Below, piece by piece: positions 9,932-19,251 of a stretch of 64,000 nt of DNA (position 1 is its first letter; every line of letters starts with the position of its first letter). Made by a program: the position numbers and the translations under genes. The stretch lies in NCBI RefSeq assembly GCF_001591005.1, contig NZ_BCTY01000001.1:1-64000 (forward strand), written 5' to 3'. The DNA is from Sphingomonas sanguinis NBRC 13937 (GTDB taxonomy: Bacteria > Pseudomonadota > Alphaproteobacteria > Sphingomonadales > Sphingomonadaceae). The notes beneath the pieces were generated by a model that worked only from the letters and a program-made list of their open reading frames with translations, made no database searches and was not told the origin of the DNA.

Positions 9932-11092
9932 ATGAGCCAGGATGGAAAGATCGCCGCGCTGATCGTCGCGGCGGGCGGCGGCAGCCGGATGGGCGGCGGC
10001 GTGCCGAAACAGTTTCGCGATCTGGGCGGGCGGCCGATGCTGGCCTGGAGCCATGCCGCCTTCTCGACACATCCGGCGATCGATACGGTGTTGACCGTCG
10101 TCGCGGAGGATCAGCGCGACCATGCCGGCTCGATCCTGCCCGATGCCTGGATCGAGGCCGGCGGGGCCAGCCGTCGCGAGTCGGTGGCGCGCGGCCTCCG
10201 CCACCTGGCGCTGAGGGGCGTAACCAAGGTGTTGATCCATGACGCGGCCCGCCCCTTCCTTTCGGCCGACGTCATCGACCGCGTGCTGGAGGGGCTGAGT
10301 TCGGCGGATGGGGCCATGCCGGTGCTGGCCGTCGCCGATACGCTGGCGCAGGGCCAAGACGCCGTGCTGGGTGAGATCGTGCCCCGGGACGGCGTGGTCC
10401 GCGTCCAGACGCCGCAAGGCTTTCACCTGCAAGCCGTGATCGCCGCCCATGCCGCCTGGCCCGCCGAGGCGGAAGCCACGGACGACGCGCAGATGGTGCG
10501 ACGGCTTGGCGGGCGCGTCGCTTTGGTGCAGGGCGATGCCATGCTCGACAAGATCACCTATCCCGACGACATGACCGGAGCCGATATGCGCCTGACCTGG
10601 GAAACCCGGACCGCCATGGGCTATGACGTCCATCGGCTGGAGGATGGCGAGGAATTGTGGCTGGGCGGCGTGCTGATCCCGCACCATCAGGGTCTGTCGG
10701 GGCATAGCGACGCCGACGTCGCGCTCCACGCGCTGACCGACGCGCTGCTCGGCACGATCGCGGCCGGAGACATCGGTACCCACTTCCCACCCAGCGACCC
10801 GCAGTGGAAGGGCGCCGAGTCGGGCCAATTCCTGCAGCATGCCGCCAAGCTGATCGCCGACAAAGGCGGCCGGATCGATTTCGTCGACCTGACCATCATC
10901 TGCGAAGCGCCCAAGATCGGCCTGCACCGCGCCGCCATGGTCGAGCGGATCGCCGCGCTGCTGGACATCGACCAGAGCCGGGTGAGCCTGAAGGCCACCA
11001 CGACCGAGCGCCTGGGCTTTACTGGGCGTGGCGAGGGCATCGCGACCCAGGCCGTGGCGACGGTACGACTGCCAGGCGGAGCAGCGGCATGA
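9932..11092 (+). CDS. ispDF: Bifunctional IspD/IspF isoprenoid enzyme
   Basis: Two steps of the MEP pathway in one 386-residue chain. Residues about 5-225 are the IspD cytidylyltransferase ([18 protein letters not shown] nucleotide-binding loop; [16 protein letters not shown]). Residues about 228-386 are the IspF cyclodiphosphate synthase (GYDVHRL zinc ligands, [28 protein letters not shown], and [15 protein letters not shown] near the end). IspDF fusions are typical of alpha- and epsilonproteobacteria. It is divergent from dusB with a 90-nt gap that holds a small inverted repeat (GGCAAG 9888-9893 / CTTGCC 9903-9908). The next gene starts in its stop codon (ATGA). Confidence 0.97.
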   Translation: MSQDGKIAALIVAAGGGSRMGGGVPKQFRDLGGRPMLAWSHAAFSTHPAIDTVLTVVAEDQRDHAGSILPDAWIEAGGASRRESVARGLRHLALRGVTKVLIHDAARPFLSADVIDRVLEGLSSADGAMPVLAVADTLAQGQDAVLGEIVPRDGVVRVQTPQGFHLQAVIAAHAAWPAEAEATDDAQMVRRLGGRVALVQGDAMLDKITYPDDMTGADMRLTWETRTAMGYDVHRLEDGEELWLGGVLIPHHQGLSGHSDADVALHALTDALLGTIAAGDIGTHFPPSDPQWKGAESGQFLQHAAKLIADKGGRIDFVDLTIICEAPKIGLHRAAMVERIAALLDIDQSRVSLKATTTERLGFTGRGEGIATQAVATVRLPGGAAA

Positions 11093-11613
11093 AGCGCCTC
11101 GGCCTGATTGCCGCGCTGGTGGCCTTGCTCGCGCCCGAATTGGCGACGGCCCAGCGCGCCTGCATCACCGCACCCGAGGCGGAGGCCATGACGCTGGTCG
11201 CCATGCCCGACATCCTGCGCGAGACGGGCCGGGTGTGCGCCGCACGGCTGCCCGCCAACAGCCTGATCCGGGGCGGCGGTTCGCTGATCTCGAAATATGA
11301 GGGCGCGGCCGACCAGGCATGGCCCGCCGCACGGGCGGCAATCGTCAAGCTGTCCGATCCGGCGATCGATACGCTGCTTCAATCGGACTATGCCCGGCCG
11401 CTGCTGACCTCGCTGCTGGTGCCGTTCATCGTCGGGCGTATCGGGTTGGAGGATTGCGGCACCATCGACCGACTGGTGACCCAGCTTGCCCCCCTGCCCC
11501 CGCGCAATATGGCGGGTGTGGTCGTGACCGCGCTGCAATATCTCAAGACCGAAAAGGCGCGGGGACGGCAGGTCGCCGTGCCCGACCTGCCGCTGTGCAC
11601 CAACGGAAACTGA
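11089..11613 (+). CDS. Small exported protein of unknown function
   Basis: A 174-residue protein with a clear signal peptide: MKR, a hydrophobic core ([16 protein letters not shown]) and a likely cleavage after ATA. Mature part contains four cysteines (near the start, in VCAARL, in EDCGTI and in LPLCTNGN), which could form disulfides in the periplasm. I do not recognise the family. The start ATG lies in the ispDF stop (ATGA) and the downstream CinA gene begins one base after its stop, so the three genes form a tight operon. The reading frame is open upstream through ispF, but that is out-of-frame overlap and not coding. Confidence 0.8.
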   Translation: MKRLGLIAALVALLAPELATAQRACITAPEAEAMTLVAMPDILRETGRVCAARLPANSLIRGGGSLISKYEGAADQAWPAARAAIVKLSDPAIDTLLQSDYARPLLTSLLVPFIVGRIGLEDCGTIDRLVTQLAPLPPRNMAGVVVTALQYLKTEKARGRQVAVPDLPLCTNGN

Positions 11614-11614
11614 T

Positions 11615-12115
11615 ATGGACGTCCTTCTTCCCCGCGAGCTGATCGAACTGGCCGAGCGCGTGGTCGTCGCCAATCGCGCGGCGGGTCGCCGCGTCGCGCT
11701 GGCCGAAAGCTGCACCGGTGGACTGGTCTCGGCGGCGCTGACCGAAATTCCGGGCTCATCAGATGTGGTCGAGGCCGGGTTCGTGACCTATTCCAACCAG
11801 GCCAAGATCAGCATGTTGAACGTCAGCGCGGAGGTCATCGAGACCTTTGGCGCGGTGTCGACCGCGACCGCCTGGGGCATGGCGCAGGGGGCACTGGCGG
11901 CGAGCGAGGCGGATGTCGCGGTCGCCATCACCGGCGTGGCCGGGCCCGGCGGCGGCACCCCGAAGAAGCCGGTCGGGACGGTCGTCTTCGCCCAGGCGCT
12001 ACGCGGCGGCGACCCGGAAGAGGTCAAGGCCGAGCGTCACGAGTTTGGCGATATCGGCCGTGGGGCGATCCGGCTTCAGGCGGCGCTGTTGGCGCTGGAG
12101 CTGTTGCTGCCGTAA
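11615..12115 (+). CDS. pncC: CinA C-terminal family nicotinamide-nucleotide amidase
   Basis: A 166-residue stand-alone CinA C-terminal domain, the family that deamidates nicotinamide mononucleotide to nicotinate mononucleotide (PncC) in NAD recycling. Visible motifs: ALAESCTGGLVSAALTE near residue 30 (the SCTGG active-site loop), VTYSNQAKISMLNV, and the AITGVAGPGGGTPKKPVGTV segment. The N-terminal MoaB-like domain of full CinA is absent, as is common. It is one base downstream of the exported protein gene. Its 3' end overlaps the convergent Coq10-like gene by 40 nt, the longest such overlap in the window. Confidence 0.92.
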   Translation: MDVLLPRELIELAERVVVANRAAGRRVALAESCTGGLVSAALTEIPGSSDVVEAGFVTYSNQAKISMLNVSAEVIETFGAVSTATAWGMAQGALAASEADVAVAITGVAGPGGGTPKKPVGTVVFAQALRGGDPEEVKAERHEFGDIGRGAIRLQAALLALELLLP

Positions 12116-12534
12116 AGTTTGGCGGCGCGGTCCTCGAACGCGCCGATCATCCGTCGGAGCGCGGTGCCGAACACCTGCCCCGCCAGCATCTCGAATACCC
12201 GGTTCTTGAACGCGAAGTCGACGGTGAAGTCGACCGCGCATCCCTGTTCCTCGGGTCGGAAACGCCAGTTGTTGCGCAGATATTTGAGCGGGCCGTCGAG
12301 ATATTCGACGTCGATCGATTCCGGCCGCGCCTTGGTCACGCGGCTGGTAAAGGTCTCGCGCAGTCCCTTGAAGCCGACGATCATGTCGGCCACCGTTTCG
12401 GTCGGCGTATCCGAGCGGACCCTCATCGCCGACACCCAGGGCAGGAACTCCGGGTAGCGGGCGACATCGGCCACCAGATCGAACATCTGCTCCGGCGTAT
12501 AGGGCAGATGCCGCGTCTCGCTATGCTTGGGCAT
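12076..12534 (-). CDS. Coq10/RatA-like START-domain protein
   Basis: A 152-residue polyketide cyclase/START-fold protein of the Coq10/RatA group. Characteristic sequence: [44 protein letters not shown]-like VGFKGLRETFTSRV, and a C-terminal VDFTVDFAFKNRVFEM helix region. Mitochondrial Coq10 binds ubiquinone; E. coli RatA was described as a ribosome-association toxin, and the two cannot be told apart here. Its start codon shares a base with the lipA stop (TGATG), so it is translated with lipA, an arrangement common in alphaproteobacteria. Confidence 0.9.
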   Translation of the reverse strand: MPKHSETRHLPYTPEQMFDLVADVARYPEFLPWVSAMRVRSDTPTETVADMIVGFKGLRETFTSRVTKARPESIDVEYLDGPLKYLRNNWRFRPEEQGCAVDFTVDFAFKNRVFEMLAGQVFGTALRRMIGAFEDRAAKLYGSNSSSANSAA

Positions 12535-13457
12535 CAGCGCGCAGTGGCCAGCTTCGCCTCACGAGCTGCCCGCAGCCGCTCGAAATCGTCGCCCGCATGA
12601 TAGCTCGAACGGGTCAGCGGCGAGCTGGCGACCAACAGGAAGCCCTTCGCCCGTGCGATCGCCGCATAAGCATCAAAGGCCTTGGGCGTCACGAACTCGG
12701 CGACCTTGGCGTGACGCGGCGTCGGCTGCAGATACTGCCCCATGGTCAGGAAATCGATGTCGGCCGAGCGCATGTCGTCCATCACCTGATGAACCTCGAG
12801 CCGCTCTTCGCCCAGGCCCAGCATCACGCCCGACTTGGTGAAGATCGACGGATCGTGCCGCTTCACGCTCTCTAGCAGGCGCAGCGACGCATAATAGCGG
12901 GCACCCGGCCGGATCGTCGGATAGAGCCGGGGAACCGTCTCCAGATTGTGGTTGTAGACGTCCGGTCGCGCCTCGACGATCGACTCGATCGCGGCCTGCG
13001 CCTTGTTGCGGAAGTCCGGGGTCAGGATTTCGATGGTCGTGTTGGGCGTGGTCCGGCGAAGTGCCTGGATCACCTTCACGAACTGCGACGCACCGCCATC
13101 GGGCAAGTCGTCACGGTCGACCGAGGTGACGACGATATGGTTCAGCCCCATCTGCGCGGCGGCGTCCGCCACATTCTGCGGTTCCATCGCGTCGACCTTG
13201 CGCGGCATGCCGGTCTTCACGTTGCAAAAAGCGCAGGCGCGGGTGCAGGTGTCGCCCAGGATCATGACGGTCGCATGCTTTTTCGACCAGCATTCGCCGA
13301 TATTGGGACAAGCGGCCTCTTCGCAAACGGTCGTCAGGCTCTTGGACCGCATCAGTTCGCGCGTGGCGGCGAACCCGGCGCTGGTCGGAGCCTTAACGCG
13401 AATCCAGTCGGGCTTGCGCGCGCGCCCCGGCGCGGCCAACGGTGTCAACTCGTTCAT
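12534..13457 (-). CDS. lipA: Lipoyl synthase
   Basis: Radical-SAM enzyme that inserts two sulfurs into octanoyl groups on lipoyl domains. Auxiliary cluster motif [12 protein letters not shown] and radical-SAM motif CTRACAFC are both visible, and RSSYHAGD near the C-terminus supplies the serine ligand region. ATG at 13457 ([11 protein letters not shown]) gives 307 residues, close to the family norm; the frame extends to a TTG at 13493 that lacks a ribosome-binding site. The gene is co-transcribed with the Coq10-like gene through a TGATG overlap. Divergent from the carbonic anhydrase gene. Confidence 0.96.
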   Translation of the reverse strand: MNELTPLAAPGRARKPDWIRVKAPTSAGFAATRELMRSKSLTTVCEEAACPNIGECWSKKHATVMILGDTCTRACAFCNVKTGMPRKVDAMEPQNVADAAAQMGLNHIVVTSVDRDDLPDGGASQFVKVIQALRRTTPNTTIEILTPDFRNKAQAAIESIVEARPDVYNHNLETVPRLYPTIRPGARYYASLRLLESVKRHDPSIFTKSGVMLGLGEERLEVHQVMDDMRSADIDFLTMGQYLQPTPRHAKVAEFVTPKAFDAYAAIARAKGFLLVASSPLTRSSYHAGDDFERLRAAREAKLATAR

Positions 13458-13539
13458 GGGTTGCGAAATAGCGATGCACCGGGTCGGACACAATGCCTAC
13501 CGGCCTCGTGGTCAGCGCCCGGCAGACATACTTTGATAT

Positions 13540-13564
13540 GGAACCGAAACGGCCGTGTCTGGTT
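13540..13564 (+). promoter_or_regulatory. Possible EcfG (general stress sigma factor) promoter
   Basis: GGAAC at 13540-13544, a 16-nt spacer, then GGTT at 13561-13564. The alphaproteobacterial EcfG consensus is GGAAC, 16-17 nt, CGTT, so the -10 differs at one position. A transcript from here would start about 35 nt before the carbonic anhydrase ATG. Motif match only. Confidence 0.25.
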
Positions 13565-13607
13565 GGCCTGCTAGAACGAAAATTCCTTCATGGGATAAGA
13601 GAGAGCA

Positions 13608-14264
13608 ATGACCGACTTTAACGACCTCGTGGATGGCTATCAGCGCTTTCGGACCTCCGATTGGCGTCGCCAGCGCGACCGCTGGGCCGAATTGAAGGAA
13701 GGCCAGAGCCCTAAGGTGATGGTGATCGCCTGCTCGGACAGCCGCGTCGATCCGGCGCAAATCTTCGACACGCTACCGGGTGAAATCTTCGTCGTGCGCA
13801 ACGTCGCCAACCTCGTGCCCCCGTTCGAGACTGGTGGCGGTCATCACGGTGTGTCGGCCGCGCTGGAATTCGCGGTGACACAGCTCGAAGTGACCGACGT
13901 CGTCATCATGGGCCATGGCGCGTGCGGTGGCTGCAAGGCCGCGTTGACGCAGGGTTTCGCGCATGCTCCGCAGGGCGAAGGCGGCTTCGTATCGGACTGG
14001 GTGAGCCTGCTGGACGGTGCCCGTGAGAAGGTAATCGCCAAGCATGGCGATGATGCCGATGCTGATGCGATGCGCGAGATGGAGCTCGAATCGGTTCGCA
14101 CCTCGATCGCGAACCTGCGCACCTTCCCGTTCGTGACCAAGCGGGAAGACGCGGGTACGCTGACCCTGCGGGGTGCCTATTTCGCCATCGCTGACGGCGT
14201 TCTTCACATCATGGACGAGCAGGGCGAGTTCAAGCCCGCGGCTCCTGCACTCGTCGCGGCCTAA
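13608..14264 (+). CDS. Beta-class carbonic anhydrase
   Basis: Interconverts CO2 and bicarbonate. The 218-residue cytoplasmic protein has the beta-class zinc ligands and catalytic dyad: C and D-R in ACSDSRVDP, then H and C in GHGACGGC. Other family segments are FVVRNVANLVPPFE and HGVSAALEFAV. ATG at 13608 follows a purine-rich GGATAAGAGAGAG, a good ribosome-binding site. It stands alone between lipA (divergent) and aspS (convergent) and is followed by a strong hairpin terminator shared with aspS. A possible stress-sigma promoter lies upstream. Confidence 0.95.
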   Translation: MTDFNDLVDGYQRFRTSDWRRQRDRWAELKEGQSPKVMVIACSDSRVDPAQIFDTLPGEIFVVRNVANLVPPFETGGGHHGVSAALEFAVTQLEVTDVVIMGHGACGGCKAALTQGFAHAPQGEGGFVSDWVSLLDGAREKVIAKHGDDADADAMREMELESVRTSIANLRTFPFVTKREDAGTLTLRGAYFAIADGVLHIMDEQGEFKPAAPALVAA

Positions 14265-14302
14265 GCGAATCTGCCCGGTTCCCTGGACCCGGGCATGACA
14301 CG

Positions 14303-14340
14303 AAAAGGGCGGACGCCACATCCGGCGCCCGCCCTTTTTT
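14303..14340. terminator. Bidirectional intrinsic terminator between carbonic anhydrase and aspS
   Basis: Stem 14303-14317 (AAAAGGGCGGACGCC) pairs with 14324-14338 (GGCGCCCGCCCTTTT) with one mismatch, and the right arm runs into six T. Read on the minus strand the hairpin ends in four T, so it can serve aspS as well. Confidence 0.85.
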
Positions 14341-14359
14341 ATAGACCTTCGGAGAAGGA

Positions 14360-16174
14360 TCAGCCCGCCGGAGCGACGACGACCTGATCCCCTTCCTTCT
14401 TGGGCTCAGCGGTCGAGCGGAGCGACAGTTCGCGCATCTGCTTGTTGCTGGGCAGGCTGGGCGCCCCCATCAGCAGGTCTTCGGCGCGCTGGTTCATCGG
14501 GAATAGCGAGATTTCGCGCAGGTTCTGTGCGCCGCAGATCAGCATGACGATGCGGTCGACACCGGCGGCCATGCCACCATGCGGCGGCGCGCCGTACTGG
14601 AACGCGCGGTAGAGGCCGCCGAAGCGTTCCTCGACATCCGCCTTGGACAGGCCGACCTTCTCGAACGCCGCGACCATGAGTTCAGGCGACTGGTTGCGGA
14701 TCGAGCCCGACGCGATCTCGAAGCCGTTGCAGACCAGATCATACTGGTACGCCTTCAGCGACAGCGGATCGGCGGAGTTCAGCGCCTCCATGCCACCCTG
14801 CGGCATCGAGAAGGGGTTATGCGCGAACTCGACCTTCTTCTCGTCCTCGTCCCATTCATAGAAGGGGAAGTCGACGATCCAGCAGAGGCGGAACGCGCCC
14901 TCTTCGATCAGGCCAAGCTGCTCGGCGACGCGGGTGCGCGCCAGGCCCGCCAGCTTGGCGGCCGCCTCGACCTTGCCCGCCGCGAAGAACAGGCCGTCAT
15001 CGGGGCCGAGGCCCAGTGCGGCGTAGATGGCTTCCATGCCCTCGGTACCATGGTTCTTGGCGATCGGACCGCCGAACTCGCCGCCCTTGCGGGTGACATA
15101 GCCCAGGCCCGCATGACCCTCGGCGCGCGCCCACTCGTTCATCTCGTCGAAGAACTTTCGGCTCTTCTCGGCAGTCTTCGGCGCCGGGATCGCACGGACG
15201 ACGCCGCCCGAGCCGACGATCTTCTCGAACAGGCCGAAGCCCGAGGTCGTGAAGTGCTCCGAGACATCGGTGATGATCAGCGGGTTGCGCAGATCGGGCT
15301 TGTCGTTGCCGTATTTCAGCATCGACTCCGAATACGGAATGCGCGGAAACTGGCCGATCGGGGTAACGGTGCGGCCATCGGCGAACTTCTCGAAGATGCC
15401 GCCAATCACCGGCTCCATCGTCTCCCACACCTCTTCCTGGGTGACGAAGCTCATCTCCAGATCGAGCTGGTAGAACTCGCCCGGCAGGCGATCGGCGCGC
15501 GGGTCTTCGTCGCGAAAACAGGGCGCAATCTGGAAGTAACGGTCGAAGCCCGCGACCATCAGCAACTGCTTATACTGCTGCGGCGCCTGGGGCAGCGCGT
15601 AGAACTTGCCCGGATGGATGCGACTGGGCACCAGGAAGTCGCGCGCGCCCTCGGGCGACGACGCGGTCAGGATCGGGGTCGAATATTCGGTGAAGCCACA
15701 GGCCTCCATGCGACGGCGCATGTCGGAGATCACCTGCGTGCGGCGCACGATATTGGCGTGCAGCGTCTCGCGGCGCAGGTCGAGGAAACGGTAACGCAGG
15801 CGGATATCCTCGGGATATTCCTGCTCGCCCGCCACCGGCATCGGCAGTTCCTCGGCCGCCGACAGCACGGTCGCGCCGCGCGCGAACACCTCGATCTCGC
15901 CAGTCGCCAGGTTCGGGTTGACGGTGCCCGCCGAGCGCGCCTTCACCACGCCGTCGATCGTCACGACCGACTCAACCCGGACGCTCTCCAGGATGGCGAG
16001 CGCGGGCGTGTCGCTGTCCGCGACGATCTGGGTGATGCCATAATGGTCGCGAAGATCGACGAACAACACGCCGCCATGATCGCGCTTGCGATGGACCCAG
16101 CCAGACAGGCGGACCGTCTCGCCGACCGCCTCAGCAGTCAGCGCGGCGCAGGTGTGGGTACGATAGGCGTGCAT
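14360..16174 (-). CDS. aspS: Aspartyl-tRNA synthetase
   Basis: Class II synthetase, 604 residues, charging tRNA-Asp (and perhaps tRNA-Asn in organisms that use GatCAB; not decidable here). N-terminal OB anticodon-binding domain ([20 protein letters not shown]), motif 1 and 2 ([30 protein letters not shown]), the bacterial GAD insertion, and motif 3 ([13 protein letters not shown]). ATG at 16174 (MHAYRTHTC) is preferred because homologues begin there; an ATG at 16183 would add MSA. The frame stays open upstream for almost 900 nt but that stretch is antisense to rnd. Its 3' end faces the carbonic anhydrase terminator. Confidence 0.97.
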   Translation of the reverse strand: MHAYRTHTCAALTAEAVGETVRLSGWVHRKRDHGGVLFVDLRDHYGITQIVADSDTPALAILESVRVESVVTIDGVVKARSAGTVNPNLATGEIEVFARGATVLSAAEELPMPVAGEQEYPEDIRLRYRFLDLRRETLHANIVRRTQVISDMRRRMEACGFTEYSTPILTASSPEGARDFLVPSRIHPGKFYALPQAPQQYKQLLMVAGFDRYFQIAPCFRDEDPRADRLPGEFYQLDLEMSFVTQEEVWETMEPVIGGIFEKFADGRTVTPIGQFPRIPYSESMLKYGNDKPDLRNPLIITDVSEHFTTSGFGLFEKIVGSGGVVRAIPAPKTAEKSRKFFDEMNEWARAEGHAGLGYVTRKGGEFGGPIAKNHGTEGMEAIYAALGLGPDDGLFFAAGKVEAAAKLAGLARTRVAEQLGLIEEGAFRLCWIVDFPFYEWDEDEKKVEFAHNPFSMPQGGMEALNSADPLSLKAYQYDLVCNGFEIASGSIRNQSPELMVAAFEKVGLSKADVEERFGGLYRAFQYGAPPHGGMAAGVDRIVMLICGAQNLREISLFPMNQRAEDLLMGAPSLPSNKQMRELSLRSTAEPKKEGDQVVVAPAG

Positions 16175-16277
16175 GGCGGACATTCTCTGTACGTCTGGGG
16201 AAAGTGCTGCCGCTTCCCCGCCCGCCCCCTTTTTGTCAATCCCAATGTGCCCGAACGGGCTTGTCTTGCGTTCCTCT

Positions 16278-16306
16278 TTGTCAACCTGCGTGAGCCGGGC
16301 TATGTG
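16278..16306 (+). promoter_or_regulatory. Candidate promoter for rnd, possibly giving a leaderless mRNA
   Basis: TTGTCA at 16278-16283, a 17-nt spacer and TATGTG at 16301-16306. Transcription would be expected to begin about 16312-16314, at the rnd ATG (16313). No Shine-Dalgarno-like sequence precedes that ATG. Confidence 0.35.
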
Positions 16307-16312
16307 CAGCAA

Positions 16313-17491
16313 ATGCACGTTCATCCGTTGATTACCGACAGCGCCACGCTCGCCAATCTCTGCGCCCGCCTCTCGCAAGCCGACTATGTGATGGTCGATA
16401 CCGAGTTCATGCGTGAAAGCACCTATTGGCCCGAACTCTGCCTGATCCAGATCGCCGATACCGAAGAGGCCGCCGCGATCGATCCGAAGGCGCCGGGGCT
16501 GGACATGACCCCGCTGCTCGACCTGCTGGTCAACAATGACGAAGTGCTGAAGGTCTTCCATGCGGGCGGCCAGGACATCGAGATCATCTACAACCTGACC
16601 GGCAAGACCCCGCATCCCCTGTTCGACACGCAGATCGCGGCGATGGCGCTGGGCCAGGGCGAGCAGATCGGTTACTCCAACTTGGTCGACAGCTGGCTGG
16701 GCATCTCGGTCGACAAGGGCGCGCGCTTCACCGACTGGTCGCGCCGTCCGCTCGACCAGCGTCAGGTCGATTACGCCATCGGCGACGTCACCCATCTGGC
16801 CGCCATCTTCCCCAAGATGCTGGAGCGTCTGCGCAAGACCGGGCGCGGCGCATGGCTGGACCAGGAAATGGAGCGGCTGGCCGACCCGGCGCACTATGCC
16901 AACGATCCCGATGTCGCATGGAAGCGCGTGCGGGTTTCGGGCCGCAAGCCCGACATGCTCGGCCGCCTGAAGGCGCTGGCCCGTTGGCGCGAGCTGGAGG
17001 CGCAGGCCAAGGACCTGCCGCGCGGCCGCATCGTCAAGGACGAGACGCTGGCCGACCTGGCCGGCCATCCGCCGCGCAAGCAGGCCGATCTGGCCAAGGT
17101 GCGTGGCCTGTCGGCGACCTGGGCAGGCAATGATATCGGGGCGCGGCTGATGGATGCGCTCGAAGCAGCTCAGCCGCTGGACGCCGACGAGCTTCCCGCG
17201 CGCGACGAGCGCAAGCCGGGCCTGGGTCGTGAAGGCGCATTGGTGGCCGACTTGCTGAAGCTGCTGTTGAAGATCCGGGCCCGCGATATCGACGTGGCCC
17301 CCCGCCTTCTCGCCCGCGCCGACGATCTTGAGATGCTGGCAGCGGGCGTTCGTTCGGATTTGTCAGTTCTGGAAGGCTGGCGGTTCGAGCAGTTCGGGCG
17401 CGATGCGCTGGATCTGGTCGAGGGACGGCTGGGCTTCGTGGTGAAGGGCGGCAAGCTCAAGATGGTTCGCAATACCGAGGAGGTTGCATGA
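16313..17491 (+). CDS. rnd: Ribonuclease D
   Basis: 3'-5' exoribonuclease that trims tRNA precursors. The 392-residue protein begins with the DEDDy exonuclease domain: VDTEFMRE (Exo I), [11 protein letters not shown] and [12 protein letters not shown] (Exo II), and [11 protein letters not shown] (Exo III, with the tyrosine). Two HRDC-like domains follow ([20 protein letters not shown]; the second near [16 protein letters not shown]). The start ATG at 16313 lacks a ribosome-binding site; homology fits it well and a promoter just upstream suggests a leaderless transcript. The long open frame upstream (antisense to aspS) is not coding. The next gene overlaps by ATGA. Confidence 0.95.
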   Translation: MHVHPLITDSATLANLCARLSQADYVMVDTEFMRESTYWPELCLIQIADTEEAAAIDPKAPGLDMTPLLDLLVNNDEVLKVFHAGGQDIEIIYNLTGKTPHPLFDTQIAAMALGQGEQIGYSNLVDSWLGISVDKGARFTDWSRRPLDQRQVDYAIGDVTHLAAIFPKMLERLRKTGRGAWLDQEMERLADPAHYANDPDVAWKRVRVSGRKPDMLGRLKALARWRELEAQAKDLPRGRIVKDETLADLAGHPPRKQADLAKVRGLSATWAGNDIGARLMDALEAAQPLDADELPARDERKPGLGREGALVADLLKLLLKIRARDIDVAPRLLARADDLEMLAAGVRSDLSVLEGWRFEQFGRDALDLVEGRLGFVVKGGKLKMVRNTEEVA

Positions 17492-17775
17492 AGCGTGCGA
17501 TCGGCATGATCGCGCTGACCGGCCTGGCCGCCTGCGCGCCCGCACCCAAGCCTGCGGCATTTGGCGAGGGCAGCACCTGCGGCGACACCAGGGTCGCCAA
17601 GCTGATCGGTCAGGTCTGGCGCGAGTCGCAGCGAGCCGAGACACTCAAGGCCTCGGGCGCGCCGTCGCTGCGGGTGATCGCGCCGGGCACGGTCGTCACG
17701 ATGGACTTCCGCCCCGAACGGTTGAACATCGAAACCGACGCCAATGGGCGGATCACGCGCATCAAGTGCGGCTGA
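17488..17775 (+). CDS. Small lipoprotein resembling I78 peptidase inhibitors
   Basis: A 95-residue lipoprotein: signal sequence [12 protein letters not shown] followed by the lipobox LAAC (lipidated cysteine at about 16). The mature part matches the I78 inhibitor pattern as I know it: CGDTRVAKLIGQ, LRVIAPGTVVTMDFRPERLN, and a terminal DANGRITRIKCG with a paired cysteine. Members of that family inhibit serine peptidases; the target here is unknown. Its start overlaps the rnd stop (ATGA), an unexpected coupling of a periplasmic lipoprotein to a ribonuclease. The 3' end overlaps convergent ppx by 14 nt. Confidence 0.8.
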   Translation: MKRAIGMIALTGLAACAPAPKPAAFGEGSTCGDTRVAKLIGQVWRESQRAETLKASGAPSLRVIAPGTVVTMDFRPERLNIETDANGRITRIKCG

Positions 17776-19234
17776 TCCTCGCCGGCGTCTTACCCAGCGC
17801 CGTGGCCAGCGCGGCATGGCGGCGTTCGACCGCCTCGCCGTAAAAGCCCCGATCCTCATTCGTGAGGGCAAGGCCCAGCGTCGTCTCGCCGAGTTCCAGC
17901 GCAGTCCGCTCCAGCGGTCCGGCCAGACCGCCGCTCAACCGCTGCCCCAGACGAATGGCCAGGCCCCAGCTGGTCGCGAGCTTCAATTGGGCTGGGCTCG
18001 CGAGTTCCGCCAGTGGTGAGGGTACGTCGAGGCCGCCGCCGAGGCTGGTGTGCAGCGCCTGGGCCAGCATCGCCCGGCCCTCCGCATCGATACCGACCCA
18101 ATTGCCGTGGAGGGCTATCTCGACGCCGCGCTCCGCCCGGAATTCCGGGTTGGCACGCCAGCCGACATCGGCGAGCAGGCAGGCAGCATGGCGCAACCGC
18201 GTTTCGGCCGACGCTTCGCCGACAAACAGCGGCGCGATCCACTGTTCGAGCAGATCGCCATGCTCCGGGAAGCGCCCTAAAAGCCTTCCCTCCTCGCGCG
18301 CCGCGACGATCAACGGATCGAGCGCACGGGTCTTTGCATCGAGGCCGCCATAGAGCAGCCCCTCGCGCAGGCCGAAGGCGGACACCACCGTCGTGCTGCT
18401 GCCCAGATGCTTGAGCAACACGCTCAATAGGGCGGTCGCATCGCCCAGCGTCGCGGCGCGGCTGGAGGATAGCCCCTTCACCTCGCGCAATCGCGCCTTG
18501 CTGAGATGCGGGATGGTCCGCGACAGCCGCAATATGTCGGTCGGCGTCAGTTCGTAATGATGGATGATCGGGAGCGGATAATCGGCCAGCGTCATGTCCA
18601 GCCGCGCCAGCGCACGCCACGATCCGCCGACCAGATAAAAGGGCAGACCCCTGCCCCGGCTTTCCCAGCCCGCATCCTCAATCAGGCGACCGATCTGCCG
18701 CTCGAAACTCTTGCTTCCCTTTTCGCGCAGCGCCGGGATGCGCAGGACGCCGAGCGGAAAGGACACCCGGTCCTCGACCCCGCCATCGCGGACCCGCACC
18801 AGTTCCAAGCTGCCGCCGCCGAGATCACCGACGATGCCATCGGCATCGGGAATGGCCGACAGCACGCCTTCGCCCGCTGCCTTGGCTTCCTGTTCGCCCG
18901 AAAGAAGTTCGACGTCCAGCCCCAGCGACTCGGCGCAGGCGATCAATTCGCCGCCATTGGCCGCATCGCGCACCGCCGCCGTCGCGACCGTCCTCAGGCC
19001 CGTGACGCCCATCTCGCGCGCCAGGCTGGCGAAACGGGCAAGCGCCACCTGCGCCTTGGCCAGCGAGCCCGGATCGATAGCCCCCGTCGCCGCCAACCCG
19101 CGCCCCAGCCCCGCCATCACCTTTTCGTTGAACAGGATCGCGGGAAGACGCGCCGGGCCCTGATAGACGACCAGGCGAACCGAGTTGGAGCCGATATCGA
19201 TGATCGCCGTACGCGGCGCGCGGGAGGCTGCCAT
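17762..19234 (-). CDS. ppx: Exopolyphosphatase, Ppx/GppA family
   Basis: Releases phosphate from polyphosphate chains (or hydrolyses pppGpp in the GppA branch; the polyphosphate role is favoured by the adjacent ppk). ASKHA-fold motifs are visible: AIIDIGSNSVRLVVY (phosphate 1), VGDLGGGSLELVRV (phosphate 2), and a C-terminal HD-like region with HAACLLADVGWRANPEFRA. 490 residues is typical of Ppx. It lies 17 nt downstream of ppk on the same strand, so synthesis and breakdown of polyphosphate are probably transcribed together. Confidence 0.93.
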   Translation of the reverse strand: MAASRAPRTAIIDIGSNSVRLVVYQGPARLPAILFNEKVMAGLGRGLAATGAIDPGSLAKAQVALARFASLAREMGVTGLRTVATAAVRDAANGGELIACAESLGLDVELLSGEQEAKAAGEGVLSAIPDADGIVGDLGGGSLELVRVRDGGVEDRVSFPLGVLRIPALREKGSKSFERQIGRLIEDAGWESRGRGLPFYLVGGSWRALARLDMTLADYPLPIIHHYELTPTDILRLSRTIPHLSKARLREVKGLSSSRAATLGDATALLSVLLKHLGSSTTVVSAFGLREGLLYGGLDAKTRALDPLIVAAREEGRLLGRFPEHGDLLEQWIAPLFVGEASAETRLRHAACLLADVGWRANPEFRAERGVEIALHGNWVGIDAEGRAMLAQALHTSLGGGLDVPSPLAELASPAQLKLATSWGLAIRLGQRLSGGLAGPLERTALELGETTLGLALTNEDRGFYGEAVERRHAALATALGKTPARISRT

Positions 19235-19251
19235 GCTTCAACGCTCTCCCG

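Noticed and set aside
9842..10927. Open frame continuing upstream of dusB on the minus strand (696 residues in total)
   Set aside because: It is antisense to ispDF, which has full family similarity; the dusB match starts only at 9841.
14579..16312. Very long open frame preceding rnd on the plus strand
   Set aside because: It is antisense to aspS and rich in arginine and histidine in the way GC-rich shadow frames are; RNase D similarity begins at 16313.
16175..17068. Open frame extending aspS upstream on the minus strand
   Set aside because: It is antisense to rnd and shows no aspartyl-tRNA synthetase similarity before 16174.
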